Shown here one piece after another: positions 1 to 10,808 of a DNA stretch of 64,000 nt. The DNA is taken from positions 69,096,740-69,160,739 of the forward strand of contig NW_023601322.1 in NCBI RefSeq assembly GCF_014898055.3. Direction: 5' to 3'. The DNA comes from Talpa occidentalis (taxonomy: Eukaryota > Chordata > Mammalia > Eulipotyphla > Talpidae). How positions within the stretch are numbered: the first letter of the stretch is position 1; every line of letters begins with the position of its first letter. Under the pieces are notes generated by a model. It ran no database searches and was not told the DNA's origin. It worked only from the letters and a program-made list of their open reading frames with translations. Both the position numbers and the translations under genes were made by a program.

Positions 1-529
1 AAGAAATTGTCATGGGCAAACCCACCCAGTCCACATCATTTACAAATAAAAACTGCCAGTACTACCCATTACCAATGTGTCTGTTCAGGTTTTCAGAAAA
101 ATAATCATATAAATCAGAGTTTACTGAATAGGTAAGAAGCACTGCGTTTTTACCAAATATCTGTAAAGCTCTGTACACCTAAGTGAAAGGAATGTAAACA
201 TCAAAGTATTTCCTCTCTAGCATATTGGGGAGCCTGGACTGACAATGTATGGTAGAGGTGGCCTTCCTCACGGGAACCAAGGTTGATACCAATCCATCCT
301 TAACCGCTGCCATCTATTTTTACCCTTAGAGTCAAAGAAGAGCCCACAGCCTACTTGAAAACTCAAAACTTATCATAAGCAAAAGTTCTAGCCCAAGAAA
401 GTAACAGGACCACTCTCATCCTTTTTTCCATGATGGATATGTAGCTTATTCACTCATTCATTAAATACATATTTATTAAACATTACTGTATCTACTCAGT
501 GTTCTAGATATAGGATTACACTAGCAACC

Positions 530-665
530 AATATAAAATTCCTGGACTCAAGAATCTGACAACCTGAGTTCAAAACCTGGCTCTACCACTGACTAGATAA
601 ATGATTTTGCCAAATTTCTTAACCTATCTGTCCCCTACGGTTTCTGCATCTATAAAAACTAATCT
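530..665 (+). repeat. MIR SINE (ancient)
   Basis: TTCAAAACCTGGCTCTACCACTGACTAG, then TTTCTTAACCTATCTGTCCC and GGTTTCTGCATC, matching the MIR core. An L2-end-like stretch (CATTCATTAAATACATATTT) precedes it at 450-520. Confidence 0.8.
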
Positions 666-2529
666 ATGATCAGTTATCTATGCTACTCTAGTTTATGGTT
701 AAGTTAGTTTTCTTAATAAAGGTCTTATAATAATGTTTAGTATATATGAAATACCTTTTTAAAAGTTATTTGTTATTCTTTTTAACAGCACCCTCATGAC
801 CACCATCCCATCTCTCAAGTAAAGAGTATAAACAAGTAACTTCCAGAGAGAGTCTATGACTTAATCAAATTGAGCATTTCCTCAATGGGTAGCTGCTGTT
901 TAAATGATGTAAAGGAGACTAACAGTCAATACACTATTACACCCAAATACTATATTTGAGGAAATACCCACTTTTCTGGTCTAGGGCTGCTGCAAAGATA
1001 AGAGGTGCATCAAAGAAGTAAATCATCACATACAATGACTGAGAAAGGAAGAAAAGGGCAAAGATAGAAACAGCCCAGGGGAGTGGGGGGGTCAGGGAGA
1101 GTTCTAGCATACATACAGCAATTGAGGAATTCTACCAGAAAACACACCATGTGCAAAAACAAGAGGGGGGTCAGTAGAAAGTATCTGAAGAGTAGAATGA
1201 AGTTTCCATCAGATTGGGAACTTTGGACAAAAAAAAGCATAAGTTTATAGAAATATACACCAACGCCCAAAGCCTATAAAAGGTGACTTTACGTACAAAA
1301 AAAGGTAAACAGGTGCCCTCTCAATGGCGAGCCTACACAATGGACTCTATTTTAGGAGACTATGGCTAAATGTTTAAGAATCACGCCCAAGTAACACTAT
1401 AAATGTCCACAAAGTACAACAAACCCAACGCAAACTTTAAAAATGGGAATATGTATCACTCAAGATAACAGCAGAAAACAATGAAATCAAAATGGGTAAT
1501 TCAAAGATGGTTTAGGGACAGAGTTACAAAGGTATCGACAAAGTGCAGGGAACCATAAATCTATTAGGGCAGTGGACCTGAAAACACAAGGAGAGGCAGT
1601 AGTTACCAGAACATAGGGAGCAAGATGTGTGGAAAATACCACCCAACACGAACTATCACTTTTAGCTATGCAGGACAACCACCAGAGACAAAGCCGAGGG
1701 AATAAAACCCTAGCTTCACTCTTCCATCTCCTCTGATTTCCTACTGGTGCTCCCATTGGCCAAACCCAACCAGGACCTGGAGGGCAAAGAACCTCCTAGA
1801 TGTACTCCAGACAGGGCAGTTTCCTGGGGACAGAGAGCAGGAGAAAAAGGGTTGAAAACATATATGGAGAGTCAAACAGAAGAGCATGCAGCACATTAAT
1901 AACTTTGAGATTTTTATGACTATTTCAAAAAAAATTTTTTAATAATCAAACTCAAACAGCATTACTTTCCAGTAAGTTTCTCTAGTAAGCATACATACAA
2001 ACTTCTGTACCATTATTATGCTTTACCTCAAGAACATCATCAATTTACTCGTGCTACCATTTTGCAAAGATATGATAATGGTATCATTCTAAATGTTCTC
2101 ATTTATGTCACATAATAGTTAAGTCTTCATAAACCAAGATCAGACTAGATATCAAGACAGGAGGACTATTTACCAAACTTTATCTTTTGAATGTAACTAA
2201 CATCTATTTCACTATCCAAATGAGACTTTCCATCAAGAACATTAAGTAAAATTGTGAATATAATTTGGCCAGTTTGACATACTTACAAAATTACCAAACA
2301 AGTTCTTCATAGGATCAATCAGCCCCAGTAAAAAAATAAACTGTGATTTATGTGACAGAGGCACAAATCAACACAAGAATAAAAACACACCAAGACGACA
2401 TTAACTAAATTACTCAGACAGTACACCAAATCTAACTATATTATCATGTATAATAAGTACTAGAAATACAAAATCAGGATCTCATCTGTGCAGATCCAGT
2501 CTGATCATATTTTATGGCTTGAAACATGA

Positions 2530-2660
2530 GCAATAACTACTATTCACCAACTGCCTACTAAGTAGGCAACTGAGGGTATACTTAGCATCTGGCACGATGT
2601 TAAATATTTTACATACATTATCTAATTTAATTCTCTTAACCCTGTGGGTAGTTTTTATAC
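2530..2660. repeat. MIR/L2-like fragment
   Basis: TTTTACATACATTATCTAATTT followed by AATTCTCTTAACCCTGTGGG is the pattern seen in MIR/L2-derived repeats. Confidence 0.65.
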
Positions 2661-3424
2661 TCATGTAAATATAATCAAATGGAAGTTACTAAGAACTGTC
2701 CAAAGCCAAGGCCATCACATATTAGACATTGACACTGTGGCTGCTGTGTATCAGACATCTACAGCACTGACCCCACTTTCCTCCTGCATGTCAGAGGTCT
2801 TGTTGAGTGTCCCTGTCCTCAGAAAACCACCCTATCCTAGAACAAAAGGCAGATCTTCATTACTGTGAGTAAGACAGAGTAACTTTTTTTCTTATCAATG
2901 ATTACTAATGAATGGATGTTACACAATTCAGATTTACAGCAAGGAGCTCCCAGATCAGTTGCTTTAGAAGAGAAACATATGCAAGAAACAGTCCTTTGTT
3001 CCCTCCTCACTGGACATACTGATGTATGCAAATGTCATGCTCAGGGCTTCTACAGCTACCCAGTGCCAAGCACAATGAAGAAGGCAGGGTTGAGAAATGT
3101 CAAGAAACTGGGCCCTTGAAGATACTGCAAACTCTTTAAATTTTACAGCCCTAAAGTCACTTAACCTAACTTGGGACTTCCAGTTAGTGAGAAAATAAAC
3201 CACCCATTGTTCAAGCAGTTTTAGAGGTAGGTTTTCTATAAACTGCAGCATAAATTATTCTGAAATAGATGTTGGCTAGCAATAAAAGGAATTCATCTTG
3301 AAATTTCAGATTTTTTTTTCTTCAAAAGAAGAGTTAAAAACACAAACTTGATCAGGATTATGAAAGTTCTAAGAAGCTGGGTGGCCACATTTACATGAGC
3401 AGTTAATATACAACAAAGAAACGA

Positions 3425-4620
3425 AGATTATACAATGGAGATAAAAGAGTCTCTTCAACAAATGGTACTGGGCAAACTGGACAGCCACATGCAAAAAAAA
3501 AAAAAAAAACAGATCATTGTCCCAAACCATACACAAAAATTAACTCAAAATGGACTTGGACGTAAGACTAAAAACTGTAAGATACACAGAAGAAGACACA
3601 AGCAAAATTCTACATGGGACATTGGCTTCAGAATGGCTTTGGGGACTTGACTCCAATGGTAACAGAAAAAAAAGCAAAAATAAACAGACTACATCAAACT
3701 AAAAAGCTTCTGCACAGTGAAAAGAAACTATCATTAAAATGAAAAGACACTCTACCAAAAGGGAGAAAATACCTGTATATCATGCAGCTAACAAGGAACT
3801 TTCAATCTCCAAGATCTATAAAGAACTTACACAATTCAACAAGAAAACAAATAACCCAATCATAAAATGGGCAGTAGAGTAAATGGACAATTCTCCAAAG
3901 AAGACATATGTATAGACAATAGGTATATGAAAAATGTTCATGTAGAAAAAAAGGAACTCTTGTACACTTTTGGAGGGAATGTAGATGGGTCCATTCCTTA
4001 TAGAAAACAGAATGGAACTGTCCTCAAAATATTAACAATAGATATACCATATGACCCAGCAATCCCATACCTAGTTATTTTCCCAAGAATGCAAAAACAC
4101 CAAATTTGAAGGGATATATACAGTCCTATGTTCACTGCAGCACTATATAGAATAGCCAAGTTATGGAAAAAACCTAAGTTCCCAATGATAGATGAGTGGA
4201 TTACGAAGATGTGGTATATAAATACACAATAGAATGCTTCCTCAGTTATAAAGAAATGAAATCTTGATATCTATGACAATATGAATGGAACTGGAGGGGA
4301 TCATGCTAATTAAGTCAGAAGTAAAAAAATAGTGGATGATTTCACTCACAAATGGAATGAAATGAAACACAGCAAAGAGAGAGTAAAAAAACAAACCAAA
4401 ACAAATCCTTTGGACTCTGACGATAGAGTTGAGGCTAACAGCCAAGGAGGGTGGGATATGGGGAGCAAGGTAGGCAGGAGCCACATGGACTATGGTAAAA
4501 GATGACTGGTGCTTTGGTGTTAGGTGTGGTAACATACATTTGAAGAAGTGGAAACCTAGACCCCTAAACCATATACACTCTTGTGAACTTACATCAACTC
4601 AAATTTTAAACAGATGTTAC
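3425..4620 (+). mobile_element. Old LINE-1 fragment (end of ORF2 plus 3' UTR)
   Basis: Recognisable ORF2 3' text (CTTCAACAAATGGTACTGGG, then CAGCAATCCCATACCTAG and GAAATGAAATCTTGAT). The 3' UTR-like part ends AACATACATTTGAAGAAGTGG to about 4620. Many frame breaks and internal deletions. Confidence 0.85.
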
Positions 4621-5099
4621 AGGGATAGGGAGTGGGGAAGGGGTGGGGGGAAGTGACAGCTTCTCCACAGAAGAAAGTTAGCACTTCAAAGCACCCCAAT
4701 AGCAGAAACTCCACAAAGGACTACCAAAATCTAGAAAAGTAAAAGCACTGATCCACATGCCACACAACACAAATAACAGTACAGAAGCTACAAATAATGA
4801 TTAATAAGAAAGTGACAAAATATAGGAGAAGAGAGATGCTTTCTGATACAGAAGTAATTTCAATATGTTTTAATTGGTTTAAGGTTTAAAAACTGATTAA
4901 ATTCCACCACTAACTCAAAATAATCCTCAAACACATGTAAGAAAGACCTTATCACCTCTCCAGACACTATTGCAAATTATCAAGCTACCTAAAGTAGAAT
5001 TTTCACAAGAATTAAACAGGCGCATAAGATAAATGCAACTTAATTATTACTTTAATAACAACACGACACTAATATTTAAGAAATTAAATATTTTAGTGG

Positions 5100-5368
5100 T
5101 TGGGGCCTCCCTGGTGGCACAAGGTTATTTAAGCATCAGCACTGTGAAGCAATCTGCAGAGTTTGATCCCTGGCCAGGGAGGTGACCCACATGGTGCAGC
5201 AGACCTCTCCTGTCTCGCCCGCTGCTCCCCTCAGCAGTGTATTTCAGTAGATCCGCCAGTTCTGCTCCCCACTCTGTCTCTGGTGTAGCCTCTCACCACT
5301 CCCCACCCCCACCCCGCACCTCTGGCCTACACCCCAGCCTTGTGTACATAAATAAATCTTTTAAAAAT
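5100..5368 (+). mobile_element. SINE, lineage 2 (older)
   Basis: Head GGGGCCTCCCTGGTGGC, B-box-like GTTTGATCCC, body with CAGCAGTGTATTTCAG, tail AAATAAATC. TSD AAATATTTTAGTGG at 5086-5099 and 5369-5382. It lies in the intron after the fourth coding exon. Confidence 0.92.
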
Positions 5369-5490
5369 AAATATTTTAGTGGGACTATACTGGTAAAGGG
5401 AGGTATTGGTACCTTCAGAGAACTTAAGTAGAATGGACTTTTCCCTCTACATAATCTAACAACTTTAACATGCCCAGATCATGCTTGTAC

Positions 5491-5610
5491 CTGTTGTCTT
5501 TTGGCTGCCATAATATTCAGCTTATCCACTTCAGGTTTCAGTGCTTTATACTGTATTCCTAAGTCTTGTTCAGTACCAGCATTCCTCAGTTTCAAGATAC
5601 CATCTTCCAC
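5491..5610 (-). CDS. CTNNA1: CTNNA1 fourth coding exon, residues 157-196
   Basis: Encodes VEDGILKLRNAGTEQDLGIQ, then YKALKPEVDKLNIMAAKRQQ: 40 complete codons in 120 nt, phase 0 at both ends. The acceptor is TTTTATAG/GTGGAAG and the donor CAACAG/GTACAAG. The segment continues the N-terminal bundle of alpha-E-catenin. The threonine in AGTEQD replaces the asparagine I recall from human. The next exon (beginning ELKDVGHRDQ in the family) was not found between 1 and 5490 and must lie before the window. Confidence 0.96.
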
Positions 5611-5917
5611 CTATAAAACATATCCCACCAAAAAAAAAAAATCTCAATACAAAACCACATATAAAGAAAATGTAAAGAAAATGCAGAACTTTTTCTTTTA
5701 ACAGTTACTCAGATAGCAATCCAAACTTTCACCTTAATTTACATGGCCTTCAAACATTTGCACAGCTATTACTTAGGAGCTTTAAGGAAGGTAGAACTTC
5801 CAAATACTGACTTCCATTTAAAAGGATACAATTTAACATATCTTGGTTTTCTCAACTCTGAAACAAGGAAATGTTTCATCACCACTAAAAAAGTAAAGAA
5901 GTCAAAACACACAAACA

Positions 5918-6113
5918 GGGCCTCCCTGGTGGCGCAGCTGGCCACCTGTGAGGGTCCCACATGCCACGACAGACCTCTCCTGGGCACCCGCTGCTCCCCT
6001 CAGCAGTGTATTTCATCAGTCTGTCTGTTCTGTTCCCCGCTCTGGCTCTGGTGAATTCTCTCACCCTCCCATGCTTTCTGACTGCACCCAGTGCTTGTAT
6101 AAATAAATAATCT
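5918..6113 (+). mobile_element. SINE, internally deleted in its tRNA-like head
   Basis: Begins GGGCCTCCCTGGTGGCGCAG, then jumps to GTGAGGGTCCCACATG, so about 65 bp including the B box are missing. The rest of the body and tail are present, followed by a CA run. Lies in the short intron between the third and fourth coding exons. Confidence 0.85.
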
Positions 6114-6370
6114 TAAAACACACACACACAAAAAAAAATTTGCTACAAGTTTTTCACTTACAACCAAAACAGTACAGGATTAAAGCAGAACCAATATGAT
6201 GTACACTTGGAATAGAGTAGTAAATAGATATTAAACAAAAACATTCCTGGTCCATTTAAGTAGACTAAATCCAAAACTAAACCAAATCCTAAGGAATGCT
6301 TAACTAAGTATGGATAGGCCAGTCTCACGGTATTAGAGAAAATAAATCACAGGCACGGGCCTATACTTAC

Positions 6371-6537
6371 AACTTTCAGCTGAACAAGTAATTTGTACAC
6401 ATCTGCCATGTCAGCCAAAATAAGCAGCCGGGTAACAGCAGAGAGCAAAGCACGAGCTGCCCGAACCATGTTGCCACGTTTCACCGAAGAACAGGGGTCG
6501 TCTGCAAACTCTCCCGCAGCAGTCTTCATCAAATCAC
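6371..6537 (-). CDS. CTNNA1: CTNNA1 third coding exon, residues 101-156
   Basis: Encodes GDLMKTAAGEFADDPCSSVK, then RGNMVRAARALLSAVTRLL and ILADMADVYKLLVQLKV, a highly conserved part of the N-terminal alpha-catenin helical bundle. YKLLVQLKV separates it from CTNNA2, which has a different sequence there as I remember. The acceptor is AAAATAG/GTGATT and the donor AAAGTT/GTAAGT. The 167 nt exon takes the split glycine codon from the previous exon and ends on a codon boundary. It is separated from the previous exon by a 27.4-kb, repeat-filled intron and from the next by only 760 bp. No disabling change is seen. Confidence 0.97.
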
Positions 6538-7159
6538 CTATTTTACAGAATGAAAACACAAACAACAGAAATGAACTCCAAGAAGTGGTTACATTAAAAA
6601 ATAAGAATAGGTGAAATTTTGCACATATCATGCACAGAAATTACTTATATAAGGCTTATTTTTGTTTTTTTCTTTTGTTTCATAGCTGTCACTAAGAAAA
6701 GCATCCTCATATATTGCTGGTGAAAGCACAATTATTTGAAAAGTGAATTTGGCACTCTATATCAACAGCCTTAAAAATATTTCTTTTTACTGTTTTACTA
6801 ATAATCCTTTCTATACATGAATAATATATTCATTCTAAAGGGGGAAAAAATTAAGGTTGGGGTGGCAGAAAAAGAATCTAGTGCAAATTAACCTCACATC
6901 CACATAAAAACACAGAAATACATCAACCATTATGTACAGGGCCACTACACTTCACTAATCATTGTAATAATGTACACTATTGAACAAAGACTCACTGGTA
7001 TATGAAAAGACAATTCAGTCACTGACTCATTTTCCTCATAGTAAAACACTCCCAACAGCACAATGGTTAATAATTTTCATCTAGCTAAGTACATTATGGT
7101 ATAGCCTATTAATGACAATTACACAAATATGAACATATTTAGGAAAAATGTTATGATTT

Positions 7160-7419
7160 GGGCCTCCCCTGGTGGCGCAGTGTTCGAGCACTGGGCTGCA
7201 AAGCTGCCCACAGCCTCTGCAGCGCCGGTTCAATCCCCGGCCGCCGGCAAGGGTCCCACATGGCGTACATACCTCTCTTGCAGCGCCCACTGCTCCCCTC
7301 AGCAGTGTATTTCGTCAGTCTGCCTGCTCTGTTTCCCGCTCTCGTGAATTCTCTCACCCGCCCGCTCTTCTGACTGTACCCAGTGCTTGTATAAATAAAT
7401 AAATAAATCTTTTTTTAAA
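7160..7419 (+). mobile_element. SINE, lineage 1b
   Basis: Complete head with box B GGTTCAATCCC, GCCGGCAAGGGTCCC, CTTCTGACTGTACCCAGTGC and AAATAAATC tail ending in TCTTTTTTT. Imperfect TSD (GTTATGATTT / GTTAAGATTT). Confidence 0.93.
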
Positions 7420-7503
7420 AACGTTAAGATTTACTATGAAATTTTAAGCAGAAAAAAAAAGTAATAAATACATAAACCCATATTTTTAAAAGCTAGAGAA
7501 AAA

Positions 7504-7745
7504 GGGGCCTCCCTGGTGGCCCAGGGGTTAAGTCTCAGAATTACCACTGCCACGGCATACCACTGTGATGGCCTGGGTTTGGTCCCAGCCAGGGAGCTAC
7601 CTACATGGCACAGCAGACCTCTCCTGTCTCGCCTGCTGCGCCCCTCAGCAGTGTATTTCAATGGATCTGCCTGTTCTGCTCCCCACTCTGTCTCTGGTGA
7701 AGCTTCTCACCCCCTGCACCCCAGTTCACAAAATAAATTTTAAAA
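7504..7745 (+). mobile_element. SINE, lineage 2
   Basis: GGGGCCTCCCTGGTGGCCCAGGGGTTAAG head, AGGGAGCTACC and CAGCAGTGTATTTCA body, shortened AAATAAATT tail. The 3' part is truncated relative to other copies. Confidence 0.9.
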
Positions 7746-8047
7746 TAAATAACAATCTTACAATAAAGGAATAATTCTTTTTAAAAATTTGAGGAAAACT
7801 AGAGTCAAATAATCTACTAGGTGACAATCTGATTCCAGTATTTTTTCTATACTTATAAAAACATTTTCTTTAGCAAACAGGTATAATATGCATAATCAAA
7901 AAAGTTAAATACATACCCAGTTTACTATAGTTATTATGAACACCCAGTTTATAAAATTCTAAGGTCAACAATGCTGAGAACTTATTCAGTATTTTCTGAA
8001 AACTTACACTATTTTTTGTCATTCATTACTATTAATAATCATTTAAG

Positions 8048-8320
8048 GGCCTCCCTGGTGGCGCAAGGGGATAAGCACCACACTATGAAGCAATCCGAAG
8101 CCTCTGAAGCATGAGTTCAATCCCCAGTCTGCCAGAGAGAAACCCACATGGAGAAGCAGACCTCTCCTGTCTCGTCCGCTGCTCCCCTCAGCAGTGTATT
8201 TCAATCCATCTGCTTGTTCTGTTTCCTGCTTTGTCTCTGGTGAATCCTCTCACCCTCCCTGCATCTCTGGCCTGTACCCCAGCTCTTATATGTATAAATA
8301 AATAAATCTTTTTTAAAAAA
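8048..8320 (+). mobile_element. SINE, lineage 2
   Basis: Perfect TSD TAATCATTTAAG at 8036-8047 and 8321-8332. Tail TATGTATAAATAAATAAATC then TTTT. Confidence 0.94.
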
Positions 8321-8479
8321 TAATCATTTAAGATGTCTACTATCCCTCTTTTCTCATAGCCGGAAGCAACTGGAAGACTCAGACTATGTCTGTTCCATTA
8401 CTTATAGTAATGGTGCCCACCTGGTAACCATCTGTGGATTCCTGAAAAAGCAATTATTTCCTCTCTTGGCTCATATGTC

Positions 8480-8700
8480 CACTTCAAATTAAAAACTGAA
8501 AACAAATTATCTATACAAAAATACATATCAATGTTTACAGAACACTATTCATAACAGCTATGCTATAAAACAGCTCAAACATCTATCAATCAATGAATGG
8601 TTAAACAGAATGTGGTATATCCGTACAATAAATTATTTAACAATGAAAAAGAATGAAATATTGATACATGCTACCATGTGACTGAACCTCAAAAGCATAG
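8480..8700 (+). mobile_element. Old LINE-1 fragment
   Basis: Resembles the end of LINE-1 ORF2 (the CATAACAGC...GTGGTATATC...AACAATGAAAAAGAATG pattern). Degraded, with no open frame. Confidence 0.7.
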
Positions 8701-8993
8701 GCCTTGGGCTGGCAATAACCTATGAGCGCTGGGTTGCGAAGCTGCCCGCGGCCTCTGCAGCGCCGGTTCGATCCCCAGCTGCTCCACGGCCACTGGAGGA
8801 GGGTCCCACATGGCACGCAGACCTCTCCTGCCGCCCGCTGCTCCCCTCAGCAGTGTACTTTGGTCCTTCTGCCTGCTCTGCTCCCCGCTCTGGCTCGGTG
8901 AATTCTCTCACCCTCCCACGCTTCTAACTGTACCCAGTGCTTGTATAAATAAATAAATAAATAAATAAATAAATCTTTTTAAAAATTAAAAAA
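8701..8993 (+). mobile_element. SINE, lineage 1a with degenerate 5' end
   Basis: From GAGCGCTGGGTTGCGAAGC onward the copy is close to consensus, but the first 25 bases (box A region) are scrambled. Ends in six AAAT units and a poly-A run. Confidence 0.9.
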
Positions 8994-9009
8994 AAAAAAA
9001 TTTGTTAAG

Positions 9010-9265
9010 GGCATCCCTGGTGGCACAGGGGGTTTAAGACAGCTCTATCAAGCTGTTGCCAGCCACTGCAGCACAAGTTCAATCCCCAGCCAGCCAGGGA
9101 GGTGACCCACATGGCGCAGCAGACCTCTCCTGCATCGCCTGCTGCTCCCCTCAGCAGTGTATTTCAGTAGATCTGCCTGTTTTGCACCCCACTTTCTGGT
9201 GGATCCTCTCACACCCTGCACTTACTACCCAGTTCTGGTATGTATAAATAAATAAATCTTTAAAA
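9010..9265 (+). mobile_element. SINE, lineage 2
   Basis: GGCATCCCTGGTGGCACAG head and a complete body and tail. It is followed 11 bp later by another SINE in the same orientation. Confidence 0.9.
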
Positions 9266-9276
9266 AAAAATTTGTG

Positions 9277-9538
9277 GGCCTCCCTGGTGGCACAGGTGGT
9301 TAAGCACCGCACTGTGAAGCTGTCTGCAGCCTCTACAGATCGGGTTCGATCCCAGCCGGCCGGCGAGAATCCCACATGGCGAAGCAGACCTCTCCTGTCT
9401 CGCCTGCTGCTCCCCTCAACAGTGTATTTCGTCAGTCTGCCTGTTCTGTTCCCTGCTCTGTCTCTGGTGAAACCTATCACTCTCCCACACATCTGGCCTG
9501 TACCCCGGTTCTTGTATAAAAATAAATCTTTAAAAAAT
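9277..9538 (+). mobile_element. SINE, lineage 3 (intermediate)
   Basis: GGGCCTCCCTGGTGGCACAG, CACTGTGAAGCTGTC, GGTTCGATCCC and CCGGCGAGAATCCC, ending ACCCCGGTTCTTGTATAAAAATAAATC. The long plus-strand frame across this copy and the next (9272-9946) is repeat read-through. Confidence 0.92.
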
Positions 9539-9587
9539 TTTTTTGTTAAAAGCTCTTTTACTGTTATAAATGTTACAGGGATTTTTT

Positions 9588-9906
9588 TTTTTTTAATAGA
9601 GGCATGTTTTTATTTATTTATTTGTTTGTTTGTTTGTTTTGTTTTGTTTGTTTGTTTATACATGCACTGGGTACAGTCAGAAGCGCAGGAGGGTGAGAGA
9701 ATTCACCAGAGCCAGAGCGGGGAGCAGAACAGGCAGAAGGACCGAAGTACACTGCTGAGGGGAGCAGCGGGTGGCAGGAGAGGTCTGCGCGCCATGTGGG
9801 ACCCTCCTCCCGTGGCCAGGGAGCAGCCGGGGATCAAACCGGCGCTGCAGAGGCTGCGGGCAGCTTCCCAACCCAGCGCTCAACCGCTGCGCCACCGGGG
9901 AGGCCC
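9588..9906 (-). mobile_element. SINE, lineage 1a with CATGCCTCTA tail
   Basis: Perfect 16-bp TSD GTTACAGGGATTTTTT at 9572-9587 and 9907-9922. The tail in SINE orientation is (AAAC)n(AAAT)n followed by CATGCCTCTATTA. Confidence 0.95.
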
Positions 9907-9966
9907 GTTACAGGGATTTTTTAAAGTACAACTAATATTTATTTAATATACAAACTTAAAACATTG

Positions 9967-10231
9967 TGGGTCTCCCTGGTGGCACAAGGGGTTAAGATGC
10001 AACCTTTGAAGCTATCGGAAGCCAGAGCAGCATGAATTCAATCCCTGGCCAGGGGGCTACCTACATGGCACAGCAGACCTCTCCAGACTCGCCTGCTGCT
10101 CCCCTCAGCAGTGTATTTCAGTCAGTCTGCCTGTTCTATTCCCCACTCTGTCTCTGGTGAATCCTCCAACCCTTCGCACCTCTGGCCTGTACCCCAGTTC
10201 TTATATGCATAAAATTTTTTTTTAAAAATTA
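9967..10231 (+). mobile_element. SINE, lineage 2
   Basis: GGGTCTCCCTGGTGGCACAAGG head, tail CAGTTCTTATATGCATAAAA. Short TSD AAACATTG on both sides. Confidence 0.91.
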
Positions 10232-10523
10232 TAAACATTGAGAATAAAAGTGTTTTATTTCTTTCTAAGGAAAATTAATCAAAAGTTTTTGAACAATGCT
10301 TGCCTTCTTCACCATTTTAACTTAAAATTCAGAGTAGCATCTTTTTCATTCCTTGGTAAACTGTCCTATTCTTTCAAAGTCCGTGCATCACTTTCCAACC
10401 TTATCCTTTGCACTTTCAATGCCATGAAATATCTCCAAGAGCTCCTTTAATGGGAAGGCTTTAATAATATCACTTCTTTTTGGATATTGTCAACATTTTC
10501 ATTACCAATAACTCCCCTCATTT

Positions 10524-10793
10524 TTTTTTTTAAGATTTATTTATTTATGCATACCTGAGCTGGGGTACAGGCCAGAGGTATGGGGGGTGAGAGGATTCAC
10601 CAGAGACAAGAGTAGGTAACAGAACAGGCAGATTGACTGAAGTACAATGCTGAGGGGAACAGTGGGCGAGTCAGGAGAGGTCTGCTGCACCATGTGGGTT
10701 ACTCCCTGGCTGGCCAGGAATCGAGCTCATGCTGCAGTGGCTGCGGATTGCTTCACAGGTTGCGTCTTAACCCTTGCGCCACCAGGGAGGCCC
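10524..10793 (-). mobile_element. SINE, lineage 2
   Basis: Perfect 15-bp TSD TAACTCCCCTCATTT at 10509-10523 and 10794-10808. Near full length. Confidence 0.94.
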
Positions 10794-10808
10794 TAACTCC
10801 CCTCATTT

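Larger units (their letters stand above)
1..3424. other. CTNNA1 intron sequence without recognised exon
   Basis: AT-rich. Apart from the MIR and MIR/L2 fragments listed, nothing was recognised. The next CTNNA1 exon was looked for and not found here. Confidence 0.6.

Noticed and set aside
8709..8780. Possible tRNA genes (good B-box GGTTCGATCCC in many copies)
   Set aside because: The heads are fused to SINE bodies, do not fold into clean cloverleafs with 7-bp acceptor stems, and recur with TSDs.
9272..9946. A 224-codon open frame
   Set aside because: It runs through a sense SINE, spacer and an antisense SINE. Its peptide is the translation of repeat consensus found in many other frames here.
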